A DNA stretch of 64,000 nucleotides, taken from NCBI GenBank assembly GCA_902812495.1, contig CADDZR010000003.1, forward strand, positions 1 to 64,000. Reading direction: 5' to 3'. Under the pieces are notes generated by a model that ran no database searches, was not told the DNA's origin, and saw nothing but the letters and a program-made list of their open reading frames with translations. Of this stretch, positions 1 through 7,894 are shown in pieces. This stretch comes from an archaeon (GTDB taxonomy: Archaea > Thermoproteota > Nitrososphaeria > Nitrososphaerales > Gagatemarchaeaceae). Made by a program: the position numbers and the translations under genes. Positions within the stretch are counted from its first letter, which is position 1; each line of letters opens with the position of its first letter.

Positions 1-825
1 GACTACCTTTCACGTTACCAGTCTGAGAAAGTGGGCCACTACAACACAACAGTCTATATGCATGTATTCACAATCATTACTCTCTTGATACTTGTGCCAG
101 TACTGAATCCACCTTTAGCCTTAACATATCAAAGCCTAGTTGTACTCTTCGCGGCAAGTATTTTGAATTTCTTTGCATTCTTGTTCCTTTACAAAGCATT
201 CCACAAGGGAATTGTATCTGTAGTAGCACCGCTTGCATACACTTACCCTGCAGTAACTGTACTGCTTGGGTTTCTCTTATTTGGAACACATCTCTCTTCT
301 TTTCAATATATAGCATTAATATGTATAATGGCTGGTGTAATGCTTCTCTCAGCAAGAATTTCTGAGTTGAAGGGCTCATACGTAGATAGAAGGAAACTAT
401 TACCCGGTGCTGGCTCAGCTTTAGTTGCAGCAATGTCTTTTGGAACTGTTTATGTTGGTGTTGGCTACGTTACACCTTTAATAGGATACTTTGTTCCCGT
501 TATATTTCTAAGAGCTATGGGCGCACTTCTGGGTTTCACCTTAGCGCCTCTCCTCAAGCAGAATGTAAAACCAAGTAAAATGAGCATCAAACCCGCAGTA
601 ATTGTAATGGGGATACTCGAATCTCTCGGTCTTCTCTTCCTTACACTTGGTATCTCAGATTCTAGTGTGCATCTACCTATAGTCACAGCTTTATCTAGTC
701 TAGGAGGTGCATTTGCAACTTCATATGCAATATTTTTCCTCAGGGAGAGGCTCGAGCTAAATCAGATATTTGGTGCTTTTCTTGCTCTTTCAGGTGTCTT
801 TTTTGTTCTTTATTTTTCAGGGTAA
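1..825 (+). CDS. EamA/DMT-family membrane transporter, 5' end cut by window
   Basis: The reading frame is open from the first base to the TAA at 823-825, so the gene begins left of the window; the GTG at 31 is unlikely to be the true start because the preceding codons continue in the same style. The product is almost entirely hydrophobic helices with short polar loops, in two similar halves, each ending in a paired-helix motif rich in Gly, Leu and Phe, as in drug/metabolite transporters (two EamA repeats, ten helices). Substrate cannot be read from sequence. The next gene starts three bases downstream, suggesting co-transcription. Family assignment is by pattern only. Confidence 0.75.
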   Translation, partial: DYLSRYQSEKVGHYNTTVYMHVFTIITLLILVPVLNPPLALTYQSLVVLFAASILNFFAFLFLYKAFHKGIVSVVAPLAYTYPAVTVLLGFLLFGTHLSSFQYIALICIMAGVMLLSARISELKGSYVDRRKLLPGAGSALVAAMSFGTVYVGVGYVTPLIGYFVPVIFLRAMGALLGFTLAPLLKQNVKPSKMSIKPAVIVMGILESLGLLFLTLGISDSSVHLPIVTALSSLGGAFATSYAIFFLRERLELNQIFGAFLALSGVFFVLYFSG

Positions 826-828
826 AAA

Positions 829-1146
829 ATGAGATATTTAGACGCTATTAAGCAAGGTAAGGATAGAGTTAGAGAATCTATGAGAATTCTTAACGAATCT
901 GGAAGTCTTTCATATCCCTTGCTTTTCCTAAAGTTTGGAAAAGCTGACTTTGAACCTGTTGGAGAAGAAAATCTTTATTCTGTGCTTGAAGATAGAGATA
1001 AGAGAGCTGTTGTTATATGTGACAGCGAGGGAAATGCAAAGGCAATAACTCCTTGGATGGAGGAAGAGAAGACAAATCAAATAGTTAGAAGCCTAGTATC
1101 GCTAGGCATAGAACGTTACAAAGGTACTTTGAAAATGCCAAGATGA
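829..1146 (+). CDS. Hypothetical protein, 105 aa
   Basis: I do not recognise a family. The product is soluble, mixed charged, has no cysteine pairs or membrane segment, and ends in a basic tail. It begins with ATG three bases after the transporter stop, so the two are probably translated from one message. The N-terminal third (residues 1-25) looks helical and basic; the middle has alternating hydrophobic residues suggestive of a small alpha/beta fold. Function unknown. Confidence 0.6.
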   Translation: MRYLDAIKQGKDRVRESMRILNESGSLSYPLLFLKFGKADFEPVGEENLYSVLEDRDKRAVVICDSEGNAKAITPWMEEEKTNQIVRSLVSLGIERYKGTLKMPR

Positions 1147-1226
1147 AAACATCTCATTTATTAATAGGCTAGGAGAAGCAATATAGAAACAGGTTTGGAT
1201 AAACAAAATTATACGGTGGTATCTGC

Positions 1227-1403
1227 TTGACACGATGCTCTGTTTGCAGGTCTCACGCAGTAGCAAAATGCTATGAATGTGGGGCTCCAATATGCATGAG
1301 CCATTCAAACACATTTTACGATGAGAAGCTGAAGGCAATGAGGCAGCTTTGTGGGAATTGCATGGCAAAGAAGATGCCAGTTTGGAGTAGGTTCAGGAAG
1401 TAA
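1227..1403 (+). CDS. Small zinc-binding protein, 58 aa
   Basis: This ORF starts with TTG preceded by GGTGGT at 1215-1220 and ends at TAA 1401-1403. The product has the pattern C4-x2-C7-x7-C15-x2-C18, then C23 and the pair C42/C45, with His 10 and His 27 nearby; this resembles a compact double zinc-binding module (B-box or AN1-like spacing), but I cannot assign a family. The C-terminus is basic (KKMPVWSRFRK). It converges on and overlaps the end of alaX by 11 bases. Composition and the cysteine periodicity make it a credible gene despite its size. Confidence 0.6.
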   Translation: MTRCSVCRSHAVAKCYECGAPICMSHSNTFYDEKLKAMRQLCGNCMAKKMPVWSRFRK

Positions 1404-2100
1404 TGTTTTCTAACGTAAAGTATACTCTTCTGTTATTCTTCCCTTTATTCTCCATCTTCAAAAGAGAAACTCTACCTATCTCCTTTGTATTTCTGACATG
1501 AACGCCTCCATCTGCTTGAATATCAAAATCACCAATTTGAACAATTCTTAACTCTGAAACGTTTGGGGGCATTGCCTCAGCAAGCTTAACAACTCCAGGT
1601 ATTTTGATTGCTTCCTCTCTCTTTAGGAAATAAGTTTTAACCTCAAGGTTGAGAGAAATTATCTTATTTGTTTCTTCAACAAAATGGAAAAGCTTTTCCC
1701 TTTCAAAGTTCTCAAGACTGAAATCAACATGTGACACATCAGGTCCAACTTTATTTCCAGTTATAAGTGCACCAGACTCTTTATTTACTACTGAACTAAG
1801 TATATGTGTTGCAGTATGCATACGCATAATTCTGTATCTTCTTTCCCAGTCTATTGTTCCTCTTACAGCACTCCCATTTACAAAATCCCCTTCCCCTTCA
1901 ATTCTGTGAACTATATCTTCCCCTTTGTAGTATACTTCTTGGACCCTCACCCCTGAAATAAAACCCGTATCTGATACAAGCCCTCCTGACCTTGGATAGA
2001 ATGCAGTAGAATCCAGAATCAGCTCAGAGTTAGAGAATGAAACAACTACAGCCTCAAACTCTTTCATATACATATCTTCCCAGAAGAGCTTTCTTGTCAA
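1393..2100 (-). CDS. alaX: Alanyl-tRNA editing protein AlaX
   Basis: AlaX proteins hydrolyse Ser (or Gly) mischarged on tRNA-Ala and resemble the editing domain of AlaRS. At 235 aa it has the length of the medium form, with the glycine-rich stretch FYPRSGG at residues 34-40 found in AlaX-M and AlaRS. Zinc ligands are visible as HTATH (residues 95-99) and a C-terminal His 201 in the segment QADGGVHV. At the position where many relatives have Cys there is Asp 197, so the metal site would be H-H-D-H-like or three-coordinate. The gene is followed by the nre-type gene on the same strand upstream (3-base gap), suggesting an operon. Confidence 0.88.
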   Translation of the reverse strand: MTRKLFWEDMYMKEFEAVVVSFSNSELILDSTAFYPRSGGLVSDTGFISGVRVQEVYYKGEDIVHRIEGEGDFVNGSAVRGTIDWERRYRIMRMHTATHILSSVVNKESGALITGNKVGPDVSHVDFSLENFEREKLFHFVEETNKIISLNLEVKTYFLKREEAIKIPGVVKLAEAMPPNVSELRIVQIGDFDIQADGGVHVRNTKEIGRVSLLKMENKGKNNRRVYFTLENITS

Positions 2101-2103
2101 AAT

Positions 2104-3228
2104 TTAGCCTCCGTTTAATTTTGTTTGCAGCATCTCTTGCCTTATAATCTTGCTTATCTTCGACCACTCTTCAAGCCTTATTTTAAGATAGGACATCGCA
2201 TTAAGAAGTGCATCTTCAAATGTTTCATGTGAACTATATTTACCTTTCATCATTGTCCTCACAGATTCCCTCACATTCCATACACCTATTCTTGCAAAGA
2301 ATCCTGGATAAACCTCTCTTAATATTAAAGCTCCTGCCTGCCTTCTTTCATGAAGAAGGTGTTCAGCTATAGCTAATCTAACAGAGTAATAGCATCCACC
2401 TACCCTTGCATAATCTTTTCTTCCAGAATAACCTTCATAGTCTCCTTCAATGTATGGTCCATTAGAATCTTGGTTCCATAAAGTGCTGGGAAACCAAGCT
2501 TCAATCCATTCAAATTTCCACTTTGAAGGTATTAGTATTGCTACATACTTGTTACGGTAAATTTCAAAGCTGTAGACTCTATACGAATCTATAGTTTCGT
2601 AATCCTTTATCATCTCAATCAGCTTCCTGCCGATTATTTCATCTACAGCAGTTATACTCCATCTTGTAGGGATAATCTTTCTTTTGCTCTTCAGCCCAAT
2701 CATACCTAAGCTCAATACCTTCTGTATTGTATTTACTGAAGAGTTTTGTGTATAGAGATAAAAGATAGCTTCCTCTGCCTTCATATCAATATCATAGTAT
2801 ACTTTCTCAATTCTCCTGTCACTGTTAGAAGGAAATATTCTTAATTCTACCATTTCGCCATATGGGCCGAGAGGAGGTACAAACTCGCTTAGCGAAACCT
2901 TTACGGTTGGAGGCTTAGACAGCTTCAAAATACTATCAACAGGTCTAGAAGAGATGAGAAGTTCATGCAGCCTTACAATCTTCTCATTAGGCTCTATAAC
3001 TTCTTTTCTGTTGACATTTACAAGGCCTCTAACAAGCATCTTTCTGTAGCTAAGTATTTCTTCGAAGCTCTTTCCAAGCCATCTTTCAGGCTCATCTAGT
3101 AGTGATGTATCCCCGTGTAATTCAGGGACCATTGGACCAATTGCAAGTCTTGGATAATTTCTTGAAGATACAAACACAGCTGGTGGTGAGCTTCCTTCAA
3201 TCACAGCATGGCTCTCTTTTTCAGGCAT
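2104..3228 (-). CDS. Nre-family DNA repair protein
   Basis: The 374-aa product matches the archaeal Nre family (PF04894/PF04895 type), implicated in DNA damage repair in haloarchaea. I recognise the N-terminal segment with PAVFVG-like FVSSRNYPRLAIGPM (about residues 18-33), the region ending in DEPERWLGKS, and the conserved C-terminal block around GGCYYSVRLAIAEHL (about 286-300). The Cys-rich zinc finger that often precedes this in relatives is absent, and no PCNA-binding PIP box is seen at the C-terminus (ends QTKLNGG). It lies immediately upstream of alaX on the same strand. The family call is firm; the biochemical activity is not settled. Confidence 0.8.
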   Translation of the reverse strand: MPEKESHAVIEGSSPPAVFVSSRNYPRLAIGPMVPELHGDTSLLDEPERWLGKSFEEILSYRKMLVRGLVNVNRKEVIEPNEKIVRLHELLISSRPVDSILKLSKPPTVKVSLSEFVPPLGPYGEMVELRIFPSNSDRRIEKVYYDIDMKAEEAIFYLYTQNSSVNTIQKVLSLGMIGLKSKRKIIPTRWSITAVDEIIGRKLIEMIKDYETIDSYRVYSFEIYRNKYVAILIPSKWKFEWIEAWFPSTLWNQDSNGPYIEGDYEGYSGRKDYARVGGCYYSVRLAIAEHLLHERRQAGALILREVYPGFFARIGVWNVRESVRTMMKGKYSSHETFEDALLNAMSYLKIRLEEWSKISKIIRQEMLQTKLNGG

Positions 3229-3279
3229 CTGCTTCCTTCCGTTTCTTCCCTATCATAAATACTTTAACAGAAGCTGGGC

Positions 3280-3580
3280 GTATGGCGCGTCTCGGCCGTA
3301 GTCCTCCTTCTGTTTTAGACGGGATTCGGCTATGCGGCCCACCTTGGTCTCGAGCAGGCGCCTCATAGACCATGTTTGGCCTTGCTCTGCATGGGTCGGC
3401 CGTTTCATCCTAGCACCACCGACCTCATGGTTCCCCAATCACCGCATTTGGTGGGCCAGGTCTCGTTTCTGTTCCGTTGCCAGCCGTCTCCGGCTGCGCC
3501 TCTCGGCGCCATGCAGCCTGCTACGAGGGAGGAACTTCCTCAGGAGTCCCCCGTGACCCGTCCGCCGACTCGCGCCTCTT
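3280..3580 (-). ncRNA. rnpB: RNase P RNA
   Basis: This GC-rich block read on the minus strand has the conserved cores of archaeal RNase P RNA. Near the 5' end is GAGGAAGTTCCTCC, further on ACAGAAAC, and near the 3' end ACAGAAGGAGGACT. The first and last pair as helix P4 with one bulged U, the universal P4 hallmark. The termini pair as P1/P2: GGCGCG with CGCGCC and TCGGC with GCCGA, at 3564-3576 and 3284-3298. The RNA cleaves pre-tRNA 5' leaders. Ends are estimated from P1, accurate to perhaps 5 bases. Confidence 0.9.
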
Positions 3581-3600
3581 CCAATACACTCAATACTGCC

Positions 3601-4116
3601 TTATGTATTTAACTGAAAGAGCTGTGGGAAAAATTCCCTCTCTAGCCTAAGGACCTCGGATTCGTCCTTTGCTTCGCTGTATGCTTGGAGTGGCTCTTGG
3701 TTTAATTTCTCGAAAGTCTCACCCCATTTATAAATCGATAAAAATTTCCTAGCTCTTTCACTCATTCCAAGTATAAAAAGGGAAGCGGCAACAGCTTCCA
3801 AGGAGCTTAAGAGTCCTATCTTAGAATAGTTCACTGGATTTGCTGCAAGAAGAAGGGGGAGTCTCCTGTGTTTACCACCAAGCCTTTTATGGAAAACACT
3901 TTTAGCAAGCTTCCAGGAACAGTCCACAGCCAAAAGCCCCCTTGCACTTCTATCGTTTGGTGACATTATTCTGTGTGCAAATGGATTAAGTACGAGCATT
4001 TTATCCGATGCATGAAACTTCCTTCCAACAGGCTTAGCTAACTCCATCCTGACCATCTTCCTTGCTGTGCATTTCAGGGGATCATCTTGGCACAGCTCAA
4101 GAACAAAAACATCCAT
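3601..4116 (-). CDS. tsr3: Tsr3-like rRNA aminocarboxypropyltransferase
   Basis: Tsr3 transfers the 3-amino-3-carboxypropyl group of SAM onto a hypermodified pseudouridine of small-subunit rRNA (helix 31). At 171 aa the product has the family signatures: DCSW at residues 65-68, HRRLPLLLAANPVNY at about 83-97 and the SSLEAVAASLFILG helix at about 104-117. Spacing and length match archaeal DUF367/Tsr3 proteins. The gene is immediately upstream of RNase P RNA on the same strand. Confidence 0.92.
   Translation of the reverse strand: MDVFVLELCQDDPLKCTARKMVRMELAKPVGRKFHASDKMLVLNPFAHRIMSPNDRSARGLLAVDCSWKLAKSVFHKRLGGKHRRLPLLLAANPVNYSKIGLLSSLEAVAASLFILGMSERARKFLSIYKWGETFEKLNQEPLQAYSEAKDESEVLRLEREFFPQLFQLNT
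3603..3612 (-). promoter_or_regulatory. TATA box for RNase P RNA
   Basis: On the minus strand this reads TTAAATACAT, an archaeal TATA box about 26 bases upstream of the inferred RNA 5' end. It lies inside the last codons of tsr3, so rnpB can be transcribed independently although the two are adjacent on the same strand. Confidence 0.5.
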
Positions 4117-4200
4117 GTTCTCATTTTGAAGCTCAAATATAATTAAACCTTCCCAAGCATGAAAGTTTTTTATACCCTATTAAACATATAGGCTGTCAGA

Positions 4201-4473
4201 TTGGCAAAAGCAATGGCGTTCGTGCTGATAAATGCCGACTTGGGAGCTGAAGAGGAATTAGTTAGGGAACTAAGAAACACAGAGAACGTGAAGGAGGTTT
4301 ACGTAGTATACGGCGTTTACGACATTGTAGCAAAGGTCGAAGCAGACACAATGGAAAAAGTAAAAGAGACTATAACATGGAAAATAAGGAGGCTTGACAA
4401 GGTAAGAAGTACCCTGACTATGATTGTTGTCAACCCCGATGTTGAAGAGGCATCTCCTCACTCTGGCTCCTAA
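4201..4473 (+). CDS. Stand-alone Lrp/AsnC ligand-binding (RAM) domain protein
   Basis: The 90-aa product is a single RAM fold without the usual helix-turn-helix: beta-strand (AFVLINADLGAEEELV), helix, then VKEVYVVYGVYDIVAKVEA and a final strand LTMIVVNP. Such proteins are ligand-binding partners of Lrp-type regulators in archaea. Start is TTG at 4201 (ATG at 4213 is the alternative); a TATA-like TTTTTTATACC lies about 30 bases upstream. tiaS follows 17 bases later on the same strand. Confidence 0.85.
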   Translation: MAKAMAFVLINADLGAEEELVRELRNTENVKEVYVVYGVYDIVAKVEADTMEKVKETITWKIRRLDKVRSTLTMIVVNPDVEEASPHSGS

Positions 4474-4490
4474 GTAAATTTTTTCTTGGG

Positions 4491-5831
4491 GTGCTGGGTA
4501 GAAAATTCGTGGAATACCTAGCCGGTATAGACGACACAGACTCGGCAGAAGGAATGTGTACAACCTATCTTGCTTACTATATAATTTCAAAAGCAAGAAA
4601 CTTCAGGGTCAAGCCATTCCCTAGACTTGTGAGGCTGAACCCCAACATACCGTTTAAGACAAGGGGAAACGCATCCGTATGTTTGGATATCGTTACAGAT
4701 GACCCAGACAAAACATTTGATGAACTATGTGGTTACGTGAAAGAACTTTCTGACATCTCCCATGGAGCTAATACAGGTTTGGTTTTTGTGAGTAAGGAAA
4801 GAGTGTCGCATGAATTTGGTGAGATTTACTCGAGAGCCCTACGAGGTGTGGTAAACCACAGGAAGATAAGAAAATTCCTTGAGAGAAAAAACATACAACA
4901 CTTCACTACAGGCAATGGGATGGGTCTCGTCGGGGCATCAGCTGCAGTTGGCCTTGATTCAGAAGACATCACCTATGAGCTCATAGCATACAGAAAGAGG
5001 GAGAACTGGGGAAAGCCAAGACTGATAGAAACAAACTCTGTCGTTGAAATGGACCGTTCAACATTTCCGTTCACATTTAACAACTTCGACTATGAGAAGG
5101 GAAGGGTTCTCATTGCACCGCACGGACCAGATCCAGTTTTATTTGGAATAAGGGGCGAGACACCTGAGATACTCCTCAAAGCCTTCAAGATGGTAAAAGT
5201 ACAAGAACCGATTGATGGCTACGTTATCTACATCTCAAATCAGCACACCGACGCACATTTGAAATACAAGATAGAAAAGAAGTCATTTAGCTCTGGATGG
5301 ATAGATGGAAGAGTGAAAAATATCAAAAGGATAACAGGCGGGCATATAATTATTGAGCTTGATGGAACAAGCTTCCCAGCAGCAGTTTACAGTCCAACAG
5401 GAGACCTTCTAAGGATTGCTTCATCCTTGATGGAAGGGGATAAACTTAGGCTTTACGGAGGCATGCGGAAACCCTCTAAGAACCATCCAATGGTACTTAA
5501 CGTTGAAAAGATACAAGTGCTTGCTTTGAAAGACAAGATTTACTCCAACCCATTGTGCCCGAAATGCATGCACAGGATGAAATCCGAGGGCACTGGAAAA
5601 GGTTTCGAATGCAAGAAGTGTGGCCTAAAAAGAAAGAGGAAAACACTTACAAAGATAGAAAGGAAACTTGTCCCTGGGATATACCTGCCATCACCAAGAG
5701 CTCACAGACATTTAACAAAACCTTACGCGAGATACATCAATGTAGGCGTATTTCAGCAACATGAGGTTGGAGGCGCATGGTTCTATAAAGATCAAGGCCA
5801 GGAGAAACTGCAACTGCCGTATCAAATCTAG
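4491..5831 (+). CDS. tiaS: tRNA(Ile2) 2-agmatinylcytidine synthetase TiaS
   Basis: TiaS attaches agmatine to C34 of the CAU-anticodon tRNA-Ile so that it reads AUA. The product (446 aa) opens with GIDDTDS at residues 12-18, has the RLNPNIPFKTRGNASV-type block at about 47-62, the FTTGNGMGLVGASAA region near 140, an OB-fold stretch around 270-340 and a C-terminal zinc ribbon (CPKC then CKKC, about residues 356-380). All are characteristic of the family. Start is a GTG at 4491; an internal GTG at 4509 is possible. The presence of agmatine-using genes at 33-35 kb is consistent with an agmatine pool. Confidence 0.93.
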   Translation: MLGRKFVEYLAGIDDTDSAEGMCTTYLAYYIISKARNFRVKPFPRLVRLNPNIPFKTRGNASVCLDIVTDDPDKTFDELCGYVKELSDISHGANTGLVFVSKERVSHEFGEIYSRALRGVVNHRKIRKFLERKNIQHFTTGNGMGLVGASAAVGLDSEDITYELIAYRKRENWGKPRLIETNSVVEMDRSTFPFTFNNFDYEKGRVLIAPHGPDPVLFGIRGETPEILLKAFKMVKVQEPIDGYVIYISNQHTDAHLKYKIEKKSFSSGWIDGRVKNIKRITGGHIIIELDGTSFPAAVYSPTGDLLRIASSLMEGDKLRLYGGMRKPSKNHPMVLNVEKIQVLALKDKIYSNPLCPKCMHRMKSEGTGKGFECKKCGLKRKRKTLTKIERKLVPGIYLPSPRAHRHLTKPYARYINVGVFQQHEVGGAWFYKDQGQEKLQLPYQI

Positions 5832-5847
5832 CGGCTATCTAAGTATT

Positions 5848-7017
5848 TCAAACAGATTCCAGGGCTCTCCCAAAATCTTCAATTATATCCTCGGCGTCTT
5901 CTATCCCGACCGAAACACGGATCAGGGTTTCAGATATACCTGTTCTCTTTTTATCCTCATCCTTCATCTGCGCATGAGTCAAAGTTGAGGGCTGGGATAC
6001 TAGGGTCTCTACACCACCCAAACTTCCAGCAAGATATGCTATCTTGACCGATTCTGTGAATTTCATTGCTTGTGCCATTGAGCCCTTTATCTCAAAGCTT
6101 AGCATACAACCATATCCACTCATCTGTTTTCTTGCTATTTCGTGTTGCGGATGGGTTTTCAAACCAGGATAGTGAACAAACTTTACTTTCGGATGGTCTT
6201 CGAGGTACTCCGCAAGCCTCATCGCATTCGAGTTTTGCGCTCTAACCCTTATAGCCATTGTTTTCATTCCTCTCAAAACTAACCAAGCAGCATGTGGGTC
6301 GAGAGTGCCCCCAAGCACTCTCCTAAGCTTCCTTACCTTTGATACAATTTCTTTGCTTCCTGCTACCGCCCCTGCTATCACGTCGGCATGCCCGTTGATG
6401 CACTTTGTTGCACTGTGCAATACAAGGTCTGCGCCATGTTTTACAGGTCTTTGATTTATTGGTGAAGCAAAGGTATTGTCAACGAAAAGCAAGGAGCCAG
6501 CTTCATGAGCAAGCTTTGCCGTATAGGCTATATCAACAACTTTCATGGTCGGGTTTGTAGGTGTTTCTATGTAGACAACTTTTGGCTTCCTTTCAACTGC
6601 ATTGGCAAGGGCCTCTGTGTCGTTCGTATCAATAAGAGACACATCTATACCCATGCTTGGAAGAAACTCCGTAAAGAGCCTGTAAGTCTCTCCATAGAGG
6701 TCTCTTATAGCAACCACGCTATCTCCTTTTTTCACTATAGAAAGCAGAGCTGTAGAGATGGCCGCCATACCGGAAGAGAAGAAGGCAGAATCCTCAACTG
6801 ATTCAAGTGCTGCCAGCTTCTGTTCAAGTCTCTCTACCGTTGGATTGCTCCACCTACTATAAACGTATCCGCTTTTCTCACCTCTCACAACCTCTGAAAG
6901 CTCCTCAGCGTCATGGAATGCAAAGGTAGATGTTTGGTATATTGGTGTCACAACAGAGCCAGTTGTTTCATCTACAGGTTCTCCTTCATGCACACAAAGT
7001 GTAGAATCTCCAGCCAT
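5848..7017 (-). CDS. Cystathionine gamma-synthase/gamma-lyase-type PLP enzyme
   Basis: The 389-aa protein is a Cys/Met-metabolism fold-type I PLP enzyme. The cofactor lysine is K205 within the SATKCINGHADV block, the phosphate-binding region is SSGMAAIS at 81-88, and the Tyr/Arg pair YSRWSNPT at 53-60 is typical. Such enzymes act in transsulfuration (cystathionine synthesis or cleavage) or on homoserine esters; sequence inspection does not separate MetB, CGL and related activities. It converges with tiaS with a 16-base gap. Confidence 0.85.
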   Translation of the reverse strand: MAGDSTLCVHEGEPVDETTGSVVTPIYQTSTFAFHDAEELSEVVRGEKSGYVYSRWSNPTVERLEQKLAALESVEDSAFFSSGMAAISTALLSIVKKGDSVVAIRDLYGETYRLFTEFLPSMGIDVSLIDTNDTEALANAVERKPKVVYIETPTNPTMKVVDIAYTAKLAHEAGSLLFVDNTFASPINQRPVKHGADLVLHSATKCINGHADVIAGAVAGSKEIVSKVRKLRRVLGGTLDPHAAWLVLRGMKTMAIRVRAQNSNAMRLAEYLEDHPKVKFVHYPGLKTHPQHEIARKQMSGYGCMLSFEIKGSMAQAMKFTESVKIAYLAGSLGGVETLVSQPSTLTHAQMKDEDKKRTGISETLIRVSVGIEDAEDIIEDFGRALESV

Positions 7018-7063
7018 GAGTTCGAAGGTTTACCTAGCCTGTATATATGTTGTTTAGGAATAG

Positions 7064-7158
7064 TAGCGAGGGGTGGATTTGAACCTGCGGCCTGTTCAAC
7101 AGGACACCGCTCTGCGGGTTATGAGCCCGCCGGGATAACCTGGCTTCCCCACCTCGCT
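7064..7158 (-). tRNA. Initiator tRNA-Met (CAT) with a 20-nt intron in the T arm
   Basis: Read on the minus strand the acceptor AGCGAGG pairs with CCTCGCT (discriminator A at 7064). The anticodon arm is GCGGG-CTCATAA-CCCGC, with the A1:U72 pair and three stacked G:C pairs that mark archaeal initiators. The T stem only forms (GGTGG/CCACC) if 7085-7104 is removed. That segment makes a standard BHB: central helix GCGG/CCGC, 3-nt bulges TGT and AGG, inner hairpin CCTG/CAGG. Cutting after the second base of each bulge restores a 75-nt tRNA, so the intron sits between positions 52 and 53. Confidence 0.9.
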
Positions 7159-7236
7159 ACCAACCCAGCTATTACCTTACCACGCTTAAAGTTATTGCAT
7201 CTGAGAATAAACAAGAACAAACAGCAGATTAACAAA

Positions 7237-7344
7237 TTATGCTTTCTTCTGCATGCAAGCACATCTAATATAGGTACAGCAACTACATTTTTCACAGCTT
7301 TCAAATGTCCTGTGTTTGCAGACCCTGCATACACATACTGGCAT
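7237..7344 (-). CDS. Cysteine-rich miniprotein, 35 aa
   Basis: The ORF begins with ATG four bases after the stop of the HD-domain gene on the same strand and ends with TAA at 7237-7239. Nine of 35 residues are cysteine: C4, C6, C9, C17, C20, C22, C23, C28 and C30, in the order CxCxxC, x7, CxxCxCC, x4, CxC. The spacing suggests one or two zinc (or Fe-S) sites. The spacing to the upstream stop and a purine-rich GTAAAAAG leader fit translational coupling. I do not recognise a family; the 58-aa protein at 1227-1403 has a similar first half. Confidence 0.5.
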   Translation of the reverse strand: MPVCVCRVCKHRTFESCEKCSCCTYIRCACMQKKA

Positions 7345-7348
7345 CTTT

Positions 7349-7894
7349 TTACAACACCATCCTGTTCATCACAACTAATTCGGGGTCCTCACCAAGTTCC
7401 TCCTTTAACCTTTCCTTAAGTGCGACTAACCTCCTCGCATCAAGACCCTCTAACTCGAACCTCTTTACCTCTCTCTCGAACGGCCTCACCTTATCAGAGT
7501 CTACCATTTTATCTGCAAAACAAACTATCCTTTCCTCAAGTGTCCTTGGAATATAATCAAAGTCAGGAAGGCCTAATCTTTTCGCTTCTTCACTGCTTAT
7601 TCCAGCTCCAACATGTCTCCTTACAGCTTCCACCACAGCCTTATCAACTCCTTCTTTCTCGAGGATTTCAGCACCAACAAGACCATGCCTGACAGAGTGC
7701 GTCACTGTCCTACCTATATCATGAAGCAAAGCAGCTGCCTTAACGACTTGCAAATCAACTTTCTTCCCCTTCTTGGCAAACTCTTCCGCTACTATACTAG
7801 CAACCCTTTCAACTGTCCTGCAATGATTTACAATCCTTTCGTTCGAACCATATTTTTTGTGAAGCTTCAGAGCTGTTCCTTCGTCAGGAATCAC
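7349..7894 (-). CDS. HD-domain metal-dependent phosphohydrolase
   Basis: The 181-aa product carries the HD signature: His 24, then LLHDIGRT with H58/D59, and a further H67-type histidine in the THSVRHGLVGA block and Asp 128 in FADKMVD. These ligate metals in nucleotide or cyclic-nucleotide phosphohydrolases. The family is the archaeal TIGR00295-like HD proteins. The start overlaps the end of tfe by four bases (ATGA), so it is co-translated with tfe. Substrate unknown. Confidence 0.85.
   Translation of the reverse strand: MIPDEGTALKLHKKYGSNERIVNHCRTVERVASIVAEEFAKKGKKVDLQVVKAAALLHDIGRTVTHSVRHGLVGAEILEKEGVDKAVVEAVRRHVGAGISSEEAKRLGLPDFDYIPRTLEERIVCFADKMVDSDKVRPFEREVKRFELEGLDARRLVALKERLKEELGEDPELVVMNRMVL

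Noticed and set aside
3102-3612. Several open frames on both strands over the RNase P RNA
   Set aside because: They are by-products of the GC-rich structured RNA; none has a start signal or protein-like composition.
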